This document shows, piece after piece, positions 16,880-25,832 of a stretch of DNA of 64,000 bases. Positions within the stretch are counted from its first letter, which is position 1; each line of letters starts with the position of its first letter. The notes beneath the pieces are model-generated. The model saw only the letters and a program-made list of their open reading frames with translations. It made no database searches and was not told the origin of the DNA. The stretch lies in contig JAERTG010000121.1 of the NCBI GenBank assembly GCA_016845065.1, positions 79,264 to 143,263 on the forward strand. The letters run 5' to 3'. Origin of the DNA: Fidelibacterota bacterium. Its GTDB lineage: Bacteria > Fidelibacterota > UBA8477 > JABMPR01. A program made the position numbers and the translations under genes.

Positions 16880-18043
16880 ATGAATATTCACGAGTATCAG
16901 GCGAAAGAGATCTTTCGGAAGTACAATGTCCCAGTTCCTAATGGTGGCGTTGCCTATTCCGCTGAAGAGGCTCTAAACGTAGCCAAATCTCTCGACTCAA
17001 ACATTTTTGTAGTAAAAGCCCAGATTCATGCAGGGGGGCGCGGTAAGGCTGGCGGTGTAAAAATCGCTAAAAACCATGACGAAGTCACTCTGTTTGCCAA
17101 CGAAATATTAGGTAAAACTCTGGTAACGCATCAGACAGGTCCTGGTGGTAAAGTTGTGGGACGCCTGCTTGTTGAGGAAGGTATCGATATTGCCAGAGAG
17201 CTCTATATGGGAATCGTTCTGGATCGGCAAACAGGCCAGTTCGTTTTCATGGTTTCTGTGGAAGGTGGTATGGAAATCGAAAAAGTTGCCTCTGAAACTC
17301 CAGAAAAGATTATCAAGGAATGGATTGAACCCGGCATGGGTCTCCAGGCCTTTCAGGCCCGCAAATTGGCCTATGCCCTTGGTCTTGAGGGTGTTCAGGT
17401 CAGAGAAGCAGTCAAGTTTATGTTTGCGCTGTGGAATGCATTCAGTGCTTCCGATGCATCGCTGGTAGAAATCAACCCACTCGTTGTCACAGGAAACGGA
17501 CATGTCATGGCATTAGATGCTAAAATGAATTTTGATGACAATGCACTCTATCGCCAGAGCGAAATACTCGAGTTTCGTGATCTTAGTGAAGAGGAAGCTT
17601 CAGAAGTTGAAGCATCCAGTTACAACCTCAACTACATCAAATTAGATGGAAATGTCGGTTGTATGGTTAATGGAGCTGGTTTGGCCATGGGGACCATGGA
17701 TATCATCAAATTGTATGGTGGGGAACCTGCAAACTTCCTTGATGTGGGAGGTGTTGCTAACCCTGATACTGTATCTAATGGTTTTCGTATAATAATGAGT
17801 GATTCCAATGTAAAAGCGGTGTTGATCAACATCTTTGGTGGAATTGTTCGATGTGATCGAGTGGCTATGGGCATTATTCTAGCTCTCGAAAAGGTCAAAG
17901 TAGATGTCCCCATTGTAGTGCGACTTGCAGGTACCAATGCAGAAGAGGGTGCTCGACTTCTGGCTAATTCTGATATTGATTTTATAGTTGCCACTAGTTT
18001 GGCCGAAGCTGCGGAAAAAGTAACTGCAGCCATCAAGGAGTAA
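16880..18043 (+). CDS. sucC: Succinyl-CoA synthetase subunit beta
   Basis: 387 residues, the normal length. The N-terminal ATP-grasp domain begins [20 protein letters not shown] and contains [14 protein letters not shown]. The C-terminal CoA-ligase domain has FLDVGGVAN and [10 protein letters not shown], which bind the phosphohistidine loop. With SucD it converts succinyl-CoA to succinate while making ATP or GTP in the TCA cycle. AGGAAG lies before the ATG, and sucD follows after four bases. A small inverted repeat (TATCTCA/TGAGATA, 16834-16855) lies just upstream. Confidence 0.96.
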   Translation: MNIHEYQAKEIFRKYNVPVPNGGVAYSAEEALNVAKSLDSNIFVVKAQIHAGGRGKAGGVKIAKNHDEVTLFANEILGKTLVTHQTGPGGKVVGRLLVEEGIDIARELYMGIVLDRQTGQFVFMVSVEGGMEIEKVASETPEKIIKEWIEPGMGLQAFQARKLAYALGLEGVQVREAVKFMFALWNAFSASDASLVEINPLVVTGNGHVMALDAKMNFDDNALYRQSEILEFRDLSEEEASEVEASSYNLNYIKLDGNVGCMVNGAGLAMGTMDIIKLYGGEPANFLDVGGVANPDTVSNGFRIIMSDSNVKAVLINIFGGIVRCDRVAMGIILALEKVKVDVPIVVRLAGTNAEEGARLLANSDIDFIVATSLAEAAEKVTAAIKE

Positions 18044-18047
18044 TCCC

Positions 18048-18920
18048 ATGATTTTAGTAAACAATGATACAAAGCTGGTTGTTCAGGGCATTACGGGTAG
18101 TGAGGGATCCTTTCACACGGCTCAGATGTTGGAGTATGGGACTCAAGTGGTAGCTGGTGTCACACCTGGAAAAGGTGGACAATCAACCGAAAATGGAGTT
18201 CCGATTTTCAATACTGTTCAGGAGGCAAAAGACAAAGTTCTAGCGAACACCTCAGTGATTTTCGTACCACCCCCTTTCGCTGCTGATGCCATTATGGAGG
18301 CTGTAGATGCGGAGTTAGATCTGGTAATCTGTATTACTGAAGGTATTCCCACAGCTGACATGGTTAAGGTTCATGCGTATATGGCTGGGAAAAAAACCCG
18401 AATGGTTGGTCCAAATTGTCCTGGTGTGATTTCGCCTGGTGCAGGTAAAATTGGTATCATGCCAGGATTTATACATCAGGAAGGAAAAGTGGGTGTAATC
18501 TCAAGAAGTGGAACGCTTACTTACGAGGCGGTCCATCAGCTAAGCTCTCGCAATATTGGCCAATCAACCTGCATAGGTATTGGTGGGGATCCAATTATCG
18601 GTTCAAATTTTATTGATCTACTCAAGCTGTTCAAGGAAGATGAGGGAACCGACGCTGTGGTGATGATCGGTGAAATTGGTGGAACTGCTGAAGAGGAAGC
18701 AGCAGAATGGGCCCAGAAGAATTTCACCAAACCAATTGTGGCGTTTATTGCTGGAACTACAGCTCCTCCAGGACGTCGGATGGGTCATGCTGGTGCGATC
18801 ATTTCTGGTGGCAAAGGGACTGCATCAGATAAGATTGCAGCTCTCAAGGCTGCAGGGATCGCAGTTTCAGAAAGCCCGGCAGGAATCGGTGAACTTATGG
18901 AAGAAATTTTAAACAAATAG
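18048..18920 (+). CDS. sucD: Succinyl-CoA synthetase subunit alpha
   Basis: 290 residues. The Rossmann CoA-binding domain starts [19 protein letters not shown], with VGPNCPGVI and SRSGTLTYE following. The phosphorylated histidine is in [10 protein letters not shown] (about residue 246). It is co-transcribed with sucC and closes the TCA-cycle step that yields NTP. It is followed by an inverted-repeat region and then ndk, which can exchange the terminal phosphate among nucleotides. Confidence 0.96.
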   Translation: MILVNNDTKLVVQGITGSEGSFHTAQMLEYGTQVVAGVTPGKGGQSTENGVPIFNTVQEAKDKVLANTSVIFVPPPFAADAIMEAVDAELDLVICITEGIPTADMVKVHAYMAGKKTRMVGPNCPGVISPGAGKIGIMPGFIHQEGKVGVISRSGTLTYEAVHQLSSRNIGQSTCIGIGGDPIIGSNFIDLLKLFKEDEGTDAVVMIGEIGGTAEEEAAEWAQKNFTKPIVAFIAGTTAPPGRRMGHAGAIISGGKGTASDKIAALKAAGIAVSESPAGIGELMEEILNK

Positions 18921-18926
18921 AGTAAT

Positions 18927-19001
18927 TCATCCTGAGCTTGTCGAAGGATGCAAACAAGACGAATCATGTGTCATACTTCGACTTGCTCAGCAAGACACAT
19001 G
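18927..19001. repeat. Pair of inverted REP-like palindromic elements
   Basis: 18927-18950 contains a hairpin element CATCCT...AGGATG around GAGCTTGTCGA. 18965-19001 holds the related core ACTTCGACTTGCTCAG in the opposite orientation, flanked by a perfect 8-bp stem CATGTGTC/GACACATG. The CTTCGACAAGCTCAG core is a short palindrome often seen dispersed in bacterial intergenic regions. Here it separates sucD from ndk and could act as a 3' stabilising hairpin or terminator. Confidence 0.65.
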
Positions 19002-19022
19002 CAATAAATAGGAGTAAGGATT

Positions 19023-19451
19023 TTGGGTAATAAAACATTCGCAATGATCAAACCCGATGCAGTTGCATCAGGCAAACTTGGAAAAGTCATCGATGCTACG
19101 CTACAGGCTGGTTTTTCTATCAAAGGGGGTCGTCTGACTCTGATTACGCGCGCACAGGCAGAAGCATTTTATGCCGTCCATAGTGAGCGTCCATTTTATG
19201 GTGAATTAGTTGACTTCATGTCATCTGGACCAACATTCGTTATGGCCTTGGAAAAAGATAATGCAGTCCAGGCTTGGAGAGATACGATTGGTGCCACGGA
19301 TCCAGCTGAAGCTGCAGAAGGTACAATCCGTAAAATGTATGCAGAGAATAAGGGTAGAAATGCTGTTCATGGCTCTGACTCAGATGAGAATGCTGAGAAA
19401 GAGATTGCATTTTTCTTTAGTGAGGCTGAAATTATCGCCTCTAATCTCTAA
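19023..19451 (+). CDS. ndk: Nucleoside diphosphate kinase
   Basis: 142 residues. It starts MGNKTFAMIKPDAV and has the active-site loop NAVHGSDS, where the histidine is phosphorylated; ERPFYGELVDFMSSGP is the conserved nucleotide-binding region. It transfers gamma phosphates among nucleoside di- and triphosphates. The start is a TTG behind AGGAGTAAGGA. It sits next to sucCD, a useful pairing because succinyl-CoA synthetase makes a specific NTP. Confidence 0.95.
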   Translation: MGNKTFAMIKPDAVASGKLGKVIDATLQAGFSIKGGRLTLITRAQAEAFYAVHSERPFYGELVDFMSSGPTFVMALEKDNAVQAWRDTIGATDPAEAAEGTIRKMYAENKGRNAVHGSDSDENAEKEIAFFFSEAEIIASNL

Positions 19452-19477
19452 TTATTAGCCTGTATCAGGAGGCAGAA

Positions 19478-20317
19478 ATGACTAATAATGTTCTACTTAA
19501 GCGCGCTTTATTAATACTGATAGTTGTAAGCATTATTGTCAACTGCGACATGTGGAATAGCCGATTTGGACGCGAAGAGGTCAATCTGGGTGAATATATC
19601 ACTCTGGAAGTTGAAGAACCTGTCGAGGGACAAAAAATAAACTGGATCTTCACCCAATTGCCAGATAGCAGCAAATTGCTCGGATTTCTGCCTGCTGATA
19701 CGCTTGATTTAGTTTCATTTAAACCAGATTTTGAGGGTAAGTATGATGTGGTCCTCGAAGTAACCATAGATGGTGAAATAGAACAGACCAATTATTATTT
19801 TGAAGCTTTGATGGGTGAAGATAATACGCTAGTAGATGCTGAAATTCCTGATCATATCATAGAAGCATCAAAACCTGTGGATACAACAGTAGCAGATACA
19901 CCCGCTGTAAGTTTAACAGATGAAGGTGTTCAGCGACGTTATCTTTCAAAAATGAAATCTCCGGATGAAGCGAAGAAACCACGGAAAAGTGTTACTAAAA
20001 GAAAAAAACCAAAAAAATCAAAACCAGCTGTTACCAGTCGGGGTAATCTTATTCCCCTTGCTGCAAGGACATATACAATCCAGGTTTCATCCTGGCCCTC
20101 CTTGGATGAGGCTCAATCTGCTTCACATGATCTTCAACAGAAGTATGGCATTGATAGTTACATCCAGAGGGCATTCTTTAAGGATAAGGACGAAATCTAT
20201 TATCGGCTTCGTGTGGGGAACTTTCAGGAATCAAAAGATGCTGAAGCCTATGCAAAAGAAATACAGGATATGACTAGCCTGCCTGTCTGGGTTGATTTCG
20301 TTCGACAGGAAATGTAA
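19478..20317 (+). CDS. SPOR-domain lipoprotein
   Basis: 279 residues. A hydrophobic N-terminus ends in SIIVNC, a plausible lipobox with the cysteine at residue 24. A central Lys/Pro-rich linker (KKPRKS... KKPKKSKP) follows. The C-terminal ~85 residues, from ARTYTIQVSSWPS onward, form a SPOR domain, which binds denuded septal peptidoglycan. It is therefore probably an envelope protein recruited to division sites. The next gene starts 42 bases downstream, so co-transcription is likely. Confidence 0.8.
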   Translation: MTNNVLLKRALLILIVVSIIVNCDMWNSRFGREEVNLGEYITLEVEEPVEGQKINWIFTQLPDSSKLLGFLPADTLDLVSFKPDFEGKYDVVLEVTIDGEIEQTNYYFEALMGEDNTLVDAEIPDHIIEASKPVDTTVADTPAVSLTDEGVQRRYLSKMKSPDEAKKPRKSVTKRKKPKKSKPAVTSRGNLIPLAARTYTIQVSSWPSLDEAQSASHDLQQKYGIDSYIQRAFFKDKDEIYYRLRVGNFQESKDAEAYAKEIQDMTSLPVWVDFVRQEM

Positions 20318-20359
20318 CCTCAAAACATATTTTAATCATCTCAATACGGAGAATCACCC

Positions 20360-21631
20360 ATGCTTGAAACTCAACTGTATTTCAATTTCAAGGATTTATT
20401 TCGTGCGCCGCGTCTGGCCCTCGGTCGACGCATGCTGGTTATGCTGGAGGCTTTACTAGCCTCATACATCGTCTATTTATTTATGACGTATCTTGCACTC
20501 CTGGTTGAAGGTCATTCACTAGGAAGTATCTGGAATGATTTTCACCTCATGCCAACTTCTATTCTATGCCTTGCAGATAGCACCCTGGGACACATCCTGG
20601 TAGCGCTGTCATATACTTTTTCTATTTTCTTCCTCTGGATGGGACTTACTGCTGTCGCCAAGATTACTATTAAAGAATATAAGGGTGACTTGTTTTATTC
20701 ATCTAGAGATGGGTGGAACTGGGCAATGAAGAACTGGTTCCCTGTGTTTTTCGGACCCATATCAATCGGAATCATAGTTGGATTTTTTGTTCTTTTGGCA
20801 GCTCTGTTTGGATGGTTGGCGCAATGGCCGGTTTTGGATGTCATTTTTTACGGACTTCTCTTTGTCATCTTTCTACCTACAGCACTCTTTCTGACTTTTT
20901 CCGCATTGGCTTTTGGTGTAGGGCTATTTATGTCGCCCAGTATTGTGGCATGTGCTGAAGAAGACACTATGGGCTCCATGTTTGGATCCTATACTCTACT
21001 CTGGAATCAACCAGTTCGTCTCATTACTTATACGCTTATGACAGTGATTGCGGCTATGATAGGGTATCAAATCTTTTATGTTTTTATTCTATCTGCATTC
21101 AAATTCATTGAAATGGTCTTCGGTCATGAGATGATTATGGGAAATGCATATGTTGCCATTAAGCAGGTTGGTATGGATTTATTCGGGAACTATAGTTTTC
21201 TACCTTCCAATTTATTTGCAGGATATTGCCATGATACCGCTTGTCTTCTGATGCCTGGCTGTCTAAACAGTATCTATGAGCCTGTCGCCGCAGGCTGTGG
21301 TGGTGGAGGCTGTGGTGGTTGTGCATCCACAACACCTGCAGTTGTGTCGGCTAGTATCACGCAGACCATCACAGGTGTTTTAGTGGGCATATTCACACTT
21401 CTAGCGCATTTGGCTGTTCCTGCATATGCCCTGGCCACAATGGCAACTGGTTTTGCCACCTCATTCATCGTACTGACGAAGCACAAAGATGATCAAGATT
21501 TGATCACGCGTAAAGATGCGGATGAGAGGGCAGAAGCAGAAGCTGCTGAAGCTGAAGACGAAGAAGATACCCAAGTTGAGACTCCTACGGATGAAGAAGA
21601 AACCAAACCTGATGAGACTGAATCCAAATAG
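20360..21631 (+). CDS. Polytopic membrane protein with acidic tail, unrecognised
   Basis: 423 residues, function not recognised. I count about seven hydrophobic segments (roughly residues 28-55, 75-98, 128-155, 160-200, 218-250 and 335-375). A periplasmic or cytosolic loop near residues 290-325 is rich in Cys and Gly (GCGGGGCGGC), which could bind metal or form disulfides. The last ~45 residues are almost all Glu, Asp and Lys. It follows the SPOR lipoprotein and ends at a bidirectional terminator, so the pair may act together in the envelope. No enzymatic motif is visible. Confidence 0.7.
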   Translation: MLETQLYFNFKDLFRAPRLALGRRMLVMLEALLASYIVYLFMTYLALLVEGHSLGSIWNDFHLMPTSILCLADSTLGHILVALSYTFSIFFLWMGLTAVAKITIKEYKGDLFYSSRDGWNWAMKNWFPVFFGPISIGIIVGFFVLLAALFGWLAQWPVLDVIFYGLLFVIFLPTALFLTFSALAFGVGLFMSPSIVACAEEDTMGSMFGSYTLLWNQPVRLITYTLMTVIAAMIGYQIFYVFILSAFKFIEMVFGHEMIMGNAYVAIKQVGMDLFGNYSFLPSNLFAGYCHDTACLLMPGCLNSIYEPVAAGCGGGGCGGCASTTPAVVSASITQTITGVLVGIFTLLAHLAVPAYALATMATGFATSFIVLTKHKDDQDLITRKDADERAEAEAAEAEDEEDTQVETPTDEEETKPDETESK

Positions 21632-21651
21632 GAATCAATTGTTATAGAAAC

Positions 21652-21683
21652 AAAAAAAGGCTGAGATTTACTCAGCCTTTTTT
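21652..21683. terminator. Bidirectional rho-independent terminator
   Basis: AAAAAAAGGCTGAG-attta-CTCAGCCTTTTTT forms a perfect stem with A and T tracts on both sides. It serves the polytopic membrane gene on the plus strand and the FloA/NfeD group on the minus strand, which converge here. Confidence 0.93.
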
Positions 21684-21700
21684 GTTTGTTTTAATTAATC

Positions 21701-22201
21701 CTAGCTCCTGTGAAACCAATCCTCATTCTCTTGTCGAGCGCGGGGCTTGCCTAGAATCTCATGTAATATGATACCCTGCTCCACTTTTGAGTATGGTTCA
21801 AGAATCTCTTCCAGGGATTGGCCCTCTGAAATTTCCTCTTCCAACTCAATCGTGTCTAACAGCGGGTGCCGATGATCGTGAGGCAATGAGCCTTCAGTAA
21901 AGTGTTGGGGTGCTTCTGCCTCTATGACAGGTTCAGATACCTCAACCTCCTCTTCTTCTTCATATTCCGGCTCTGTCTGCTGAAAAACGAGAGGTTCCTC
22001 ATCAATCTCAAACAACTCTTTCTTGAGCTGATCTAAGATACCACCTACCTCCTGCAATGGTTTGGAGATAGGAGATGAGGGCTGTGCCTTGGGTTTTTCA
22101 GTTGCTCCGGTTCTCTGCCTGGCTTTTTTTTGTTTAGACCAGGCAGAGATTGCCATATAAGCAATAAAGAGAGCTATTGGACCTATATTGTCCAAATCCA
22201 T
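21701..22201 (-). CDS. Small membrane-anchored acidic protein, unrecognised
   Basis: 166 residues. An N-terminal transmembrane helix (about residues 5-20, IGPIALFIAYMAISAW) is followed by a basic KQKKAR cluster and then a long, very acidic, low-complexity region (EPEYEEEEEVEVSEPV). The final 40 residues are more structured (EEILEPYSKVEQGIILHEILGKP). It comes 12 bases after floA in the same operon. Small membrane proteins often follow floA/nfeD. I infer a partner role, but the family is not recognised. Confidence 0.6.
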   Translation of the reverse strand: MDLDNIGPIALFIAYMAISAWSKQKKARQRTGATEKPKAQPSSPISKPLQEVGGILDQLKKELFEIDEEPLVFQQTEPEYEEEEEVEVSEPVIEAEAPQHFTEGSLPHDHRHPLLDTIELEEEISEGQSLEEILEPYSKVEQGIILHEILGKPRARQENEDWFHRS

Positions 22202-22213
22202 CCGGTTTAGACC

Positions 22214-23188
22214 TTACTTCTTATCTGATTTGTCTGGACCAGAGAGATTCTTCCTCATGGACGAATCAGCCTGGATATTTTCCATACGATAATAGTCTAG
22301 AATTCCCAGATTTCCCTCGCGGAATGCTTCAGCCATAGCTCGTGGAACCTCGGATTCAGCTTCCACAACCTTTGCCCGCATCTCCTGGGTCTTAGCTTTC
22401 ATTTCCTGTTCTTCAGCAACAGCCATGGCACGACGTTTCTCAGCAACAGCCTGGGCGATATTCTTATCAGCATCAGCTTGATCCATTTGGAGCGTAGCAC
22501 CAATATTCTTACCAACATCAACATCTGCGATATCAATAGAAAGAATTTCGAATGCTGTTCCTGCATCAAGTCCTTTGGCTAATACATTTTTAGAAATGAT
22601 ATCAGGATTTTCCAATACTTGCTTGTGTGCCTGTGATGAACCGATTGAACTTACAATTCCCTCACCAACACGAGCCAGCACAGTTTCCTCCCCTGCACCA
22701 CCAATAAGACGATCGATGTTGGCACGAACAGTAACCTTAGCTACTGAAAACAGCTGAATTCCATCCTTGGCAATAGCTGAAACACGTGGGGTTTCAATGA
22801 CTCGGGGATTCACACTCATTTTGACAGCATCCAATACATCTCGACCTGCCAGATCAATGGCAGCAGCGCGCTGGAATTCCAGATCAATCCGAGCTTTATC
22901 AGCAGCAATTAAGGCAAGAACAACCTTGTTCACATCGCCACCTGCCAGATAGTGGGCTTCCAATACATTGGTATCCATATCCAAACCAGCCTTGCGAGCA
23001 CTCACTAACGAATTGATGATGAGTGGTGGTGGAATCCGACGAAGTCTCATTCCGATAAGGGTTAATAAGCCAACATATACCTGTGCAGCAGCTGCACTAA
23101 TCCACAATCCAATTGGTATGAAGTAGGTAAATAGTACTAGAAAGGCCACAAGGCCAATCAGTACAAACATTAAGGGTATAGCTTCCAC
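22214..23188 (-). CDS. floA: Flotillin-like protein FloA
   Basis: 324 residues, the FloA (UPF0365/YqfA) length. A short N-terminal hairpin of hydrophobic helices (about residues 5-45) is followed by the SPFH-like core: [14 protein letters not shown] and [26 protein letters not shown] are conserved in FloA proteins, and a helical region with [20 protein letters not shown] follows. FloA forms membrane microdomains that organise proteins and affect membrane fluidity. It lies 23 bases after nfeD, the typical pair. Confidence 0.92.
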   Translation of the reverse strand: MEAIPLMFVLIGLVAFLVLFTYFIPIGLWISAAAAQVYVGLLTLIGMRLRRIPPPLIINSLVSARKAGLDMDTNVLEAHYLAGGDVNKVVLALIAADKARIDLEFQRAAAIDLAGRDVLDAVKMSVNPRVIETPRVSAIAKDGIQLFSVAKVTVRANIDRLIGGAGEETVLARVGEGIVSSIGSSQAHKQVLENPDIISKNVLAKGLDAGTAFEILSIDIADVDVGKNIGATLQMDQADADKNIAQAVAEKRRAMAVAEEQEMKAKTQEMRAKVVEAESEVPRAMAEAFREGNLGILDYYRMENIQADSSMRKNLSGPDKSDKK

Positions 23189-23211
23189 AATTCCTCCTGT
23201 GTTATTAATTA

Positions 23212-24561
23212 TTAAGCTTTTTTATCAACAACCACCCGGTTTCCATCGATCCGGATAATTGTAATTTCAGTTTCCTTGTCAATAAAGTTACCAGGGGTAA
23301 CTACGTCTATTCTTTGTCCTTCAATCAGCGCCGTTCCAGCTGGACGAAGTGAAGTCATAGCAACTCCACTCTTCCCCACCAGTTCTTCCAGGCCTAAACT
23401 GCCACTATAACCTTCCTCATGTGATTCAGATTCAGGGAGACTGATGCGCTGCCAGGCTTTTGTTTTTAACATTCGCTTAACCATGAGCCCCAATCCAATA
23501 ACACCACCAATTATGGCGATGACTAAACCCCACAAAGCAGCATTAATATCACCAGAGGTAGGTGCCACTGGAAGAAGCATAGTAAACATGGCATAAATCA
23601 TGACAATGATACCCAGGATTCCTACCACTCCGAAACCGGGTATCACAAATGCTTCTATACCCAGTAGAATGATTCCGCCGATTAGAAACAACAGTTCCAT
23701 CATACTGGCCAGATCTGCAATAAAGGATGTTGAGAAAAATAAAAACAGCGCCAGCAGTCCAATACTTCCCGGAATTCCCCACCCTGGACTCTGGATTTCA
23801 AAAATAAGTCCCAAAAATCCTAGTGTCATGAGGAGTGAACTCACGATGGGATCGGTGAGGAAGCGCACAATGGCTTCAGACCAGGTTGGAACCACCTCAA
23901 CGATCTCCATGTCCGAAAAACCAAAATGATCGATGACTTCATCCAACGAATTCATCTGATAGTCAGCCATGCCATATTTTAAGGCTGTGGAAGTCCGCAA
24001 TGTCAGCAACTTGCCAGCATTGGCACCCTCAATATCGTCAAGAAATATGGTATCACCCTCAGCTGTGACCAGTGTATCAATATCTAGAGATTCATCCACC
24101 ATGGCCATGGCAATATCCGGGTCGCGTCCTTTTGATTCAGCAGTTGAGGCCATTTCTTCGCGCATATAGGATTGGGCTTTCTCACCTGCCTTCTGACTTT
24201 GCCCATCTACGACCGTAGTTGCCCCCATAGTCGCTCCAGATCGCATAATAATGGTATCACATGCCAGTGATATAAGAGAGCCTGCTGAGATGGCCTTGGT
24301 GTTGATAAACGCATAAGTCTTAATTTCCGAATTGAGGAGGGCATTCTTCATCATGGTCGCTGCATCAACTCTACCACCAAAAGTATCCATATCCAGAATT
24401 ATGGCGTCTCCACCGGTTTCGTTCAAGACAGGTATTTGGCGTTCAAAGAAATATGCCAATCCCATATCAATAGTTCCCTTTACCTCCAGGACATAGACCT
24501 GAGGAAAAATGAGGATGGGCAGTAACAAAAGCAGGAGTAATCGTCGCATAGCTGGTCCCAT
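23212..24561 (-). CDS. nfeD: Full-length NfeD serine protease (ClpP-class)
   Basis: 449 residues, start ATG 24561 or 24549. A signal sequence is followed by a SppA/ClpP-like domain: [10 protein letters not shown] near residue 58 and [13 protein letters not shown] near 95, where the Ser is the likely nucleophile. Four or five transmembrane helices follow (about 235-360), and the soluble OB-fold NfeD domain ends the protein ([17 protein letters not shown]). This is the long NfeD1b form. It partners with FloA in quality control of membrane proteins or membrane domains. Confidence 0.9.
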   Translation of the reverse strand: MGPAMRRLLLLLLLPILIFPQVYVLEVKGTIDMGLAYFFERQIPVLNETGGDAIILDMDTFGGRVDAATMMKNALLNSEIKTYAFINTKAISAGSLISLACDTIIMRSGATMGATTVVDGQSQKAGEKAQSYMREEMASTAESKGRDPDIAMAMVDESLDIDTLVTAEGDTIFLDDIEGANAGKLLTLRTSTALKYGMADYQMNSLDEVIDHFGFSDMEIVEVVPTWSEAIVRFLTDPIVSSLLMTLGFLGLIFEIQSPGWGIPGSIGLLALFLFFSTSFIADLASMMELLFLIGGIILLGIEAFVIPGFGVVGILGIIVMIYAMFTMLLPVAPTSGDINAALWGLVIAIIGGVIGLGLMVKRMLKTKAWQRISLPESESHEEGYSGSLGLEELVGKSGVAMTSLRPAGTALIEGQRIDVVTPGNFIDKETEITIIRIDGNRVVVDKKA

Positions 24562-24641
24562 AATTTTTTTATTTCTTGAGCATAATAATAGTAGGCAAAG
24601 ATAACCTGTAATCTCTCAGGTCGGTATCGTTTTCGAAAAGA

Positions 24642-25322
24642 TCAGGGATCATCCACACGCATTTGTACGTTTCCGTACTTGGTATCAATTTCAATCTTTA
24701 ATGGAGTATGTGGGTAGGATTTTGAATAGAACATAGAAAGTTGAATCTGATTGGCTCTGGATTTTCTCGTACTATTGAGTGGTGTCAATCGCCAACCCGG
24801 TTTTTCAAATGGTTTGAAGAGAGATGGTTTGCCAACTTTTTCAACAAGTAGCATCAAGACGCCAGAACCCCTACCATCCCACATCCGATACTGGAGTGTA
24901 TCGCCGTGGTGAAATTTAGTAAATGACAAATCATAAAGCAGACTGGGGATATCCCTCAACCCCTTGGTTTCGACGTCCTTCTGCTTACCATTTACTATCG
25001 CGTAGTTGCTGTCGCTAAATGTCACTTCATAGTTTCGATGATACGATCCCTCATGAATTGCTTTGGTGTGTCTGACAAGACGACCCACATCAATCATATA
25101 CTCTGTCATCACGGAATCAGAAAGTGTCCATAGCGTAGACAGCCATGGAGAGGATTCTATCACAAAGATGCTATTTAATACATCATCTTCAACGGTATGG
25201 ATCAGTGTGGCAACACCAGCCTGTACTAAACCATATTTAACCTTATAGGAATAAGTTTGCGCAGACACGATGGTTGCGGATAAAAACATGAGTACGAGTA
25301 ATATTTGTTTCATCTTATTCAC
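24642..25322 (-). CDS. DUF3108-family secreted protein
   Basis: 226 residues with a signal peptide (about 1-21, ending ...VSAQ). The mature part opens YSYKVKYGLVQAGVATL, followed later by LRDIPSLLYDLSF and GDTLQYRMW, the pattern of DUF3108 proteins in Bacteroidota and relatives. The molecular role of that family is not known; members are often predicted lipid-binding beta proteins of the periplasm. Its start is only 20 bases from the divergent gtrA-like gene. Confidence 0.7.
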   Translation of the reverse strand: MNKMKQILLVLMFLSATIVSAQTYSYKVKYGLVQAGVATLIHTVEDDVLNSIFVIESSPWLSTLWTLSDSVMTEYMIDVGRLVRHTKAIHEGSYHRNYEVTFSDSNYAIVNGKQKDVETKGLRDIPSLLYDLSFTKFHHGDTLQYRMWDGRGSGVLMLLVEKVGKPSLFKPFEKPGWRLTPLNSTRKSRANQIQLSMFYSKSYPHTPLKIEIDTKYGNVQMRVDDP

Positions 25323-25342
25323 AGATTCAGAAGCTAGACGGG

Positions 25343-25828
25343 ATGCTCACAATCCTCAAGCTTTTTGTCTATCCATTCCTAACGATACAATTAAATTCTG
25401 CCATGCAAATGAAGCTTCCCAGGCGTTTTATTTCCTTCACATTTGTGGGAATTTCAGGTATTGTTGTTAATTCCGCGATTTTGTATTACGCCAAGGAATA
25501 TCTGTATGTTCCCATCCCCATCGCGTCTCTCATCGCCATTCAGATTGCCATATTCAATAATTTTTTCTGGAACCATCGGTTCACCTGGACTGATCGGGAG
25601 ATGAAGGGGTTTCACGCCATTCGAACTGGACTGATCAGGTTTACACTTGTCAGCTGGATTGCAGGTGGGCTCAATTGGATTATATTGCTACTGCTACACC
25701 ACTATGCTGGCATTCACTATATCCTCGCCAATCTTATTGCCATCTTTATTGCATCAATTTTGAATTATTTTTTGAATGATTTGTGGACGTTTCGTCACCC
25801 TGGAAGTGACGTAAAGGCTGAGGTCTGA
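25343..25828 (+). CDS. GtrA-family membrane protein
   Basis: 161 residues from ATG 25343; an ATG at 25403 (MQMKLPRRF) is an alternative that would leave room for a promoter. Four transmembrane helices, with FTFVGISGIVVNSAILYY in the first and FNNFFWNHRFTWTD after the second, are typical of GtrA proteins, small flippase-like partners of glycosyltransferases that handle undecaprenyl- or dolichyl-linked sugars. It converges with the msbA-like gene with only 4 bases between the stops. Confidence 0.85.
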   Translation: MLTILKLFVYPFLTIQLNSAMQMKLPRRFISFTFVGISGIVVNSAILYYAKEYLYVPIPIASLIAIQIAIFNNFFWNHRFTWTDREMKGFHAIRTGLIRFTLVSWIAGGLNWIILLLLHHYAGIHYILANLIAIFIASILNYFLNDLWTFRHPGSDVKAEV

Positions 25829-25832
25829 CCTA

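Noticed and set aside
17632..18072. Long antisense reading frames over sucC, bamA, rplB and other conserved genes
   Set aside because: They lie opposite firmly identified genes, have no ribosome sites and show low-complexity composition typical of antisense translation.
18785..18967. Short minus-strand reading frame with a RQAQDE motif over the sucD 3' end
   Set aside because: This motif comes from translating the REP-like palindrome. The rest of the frame is antisense to sucD and resembles no protein.
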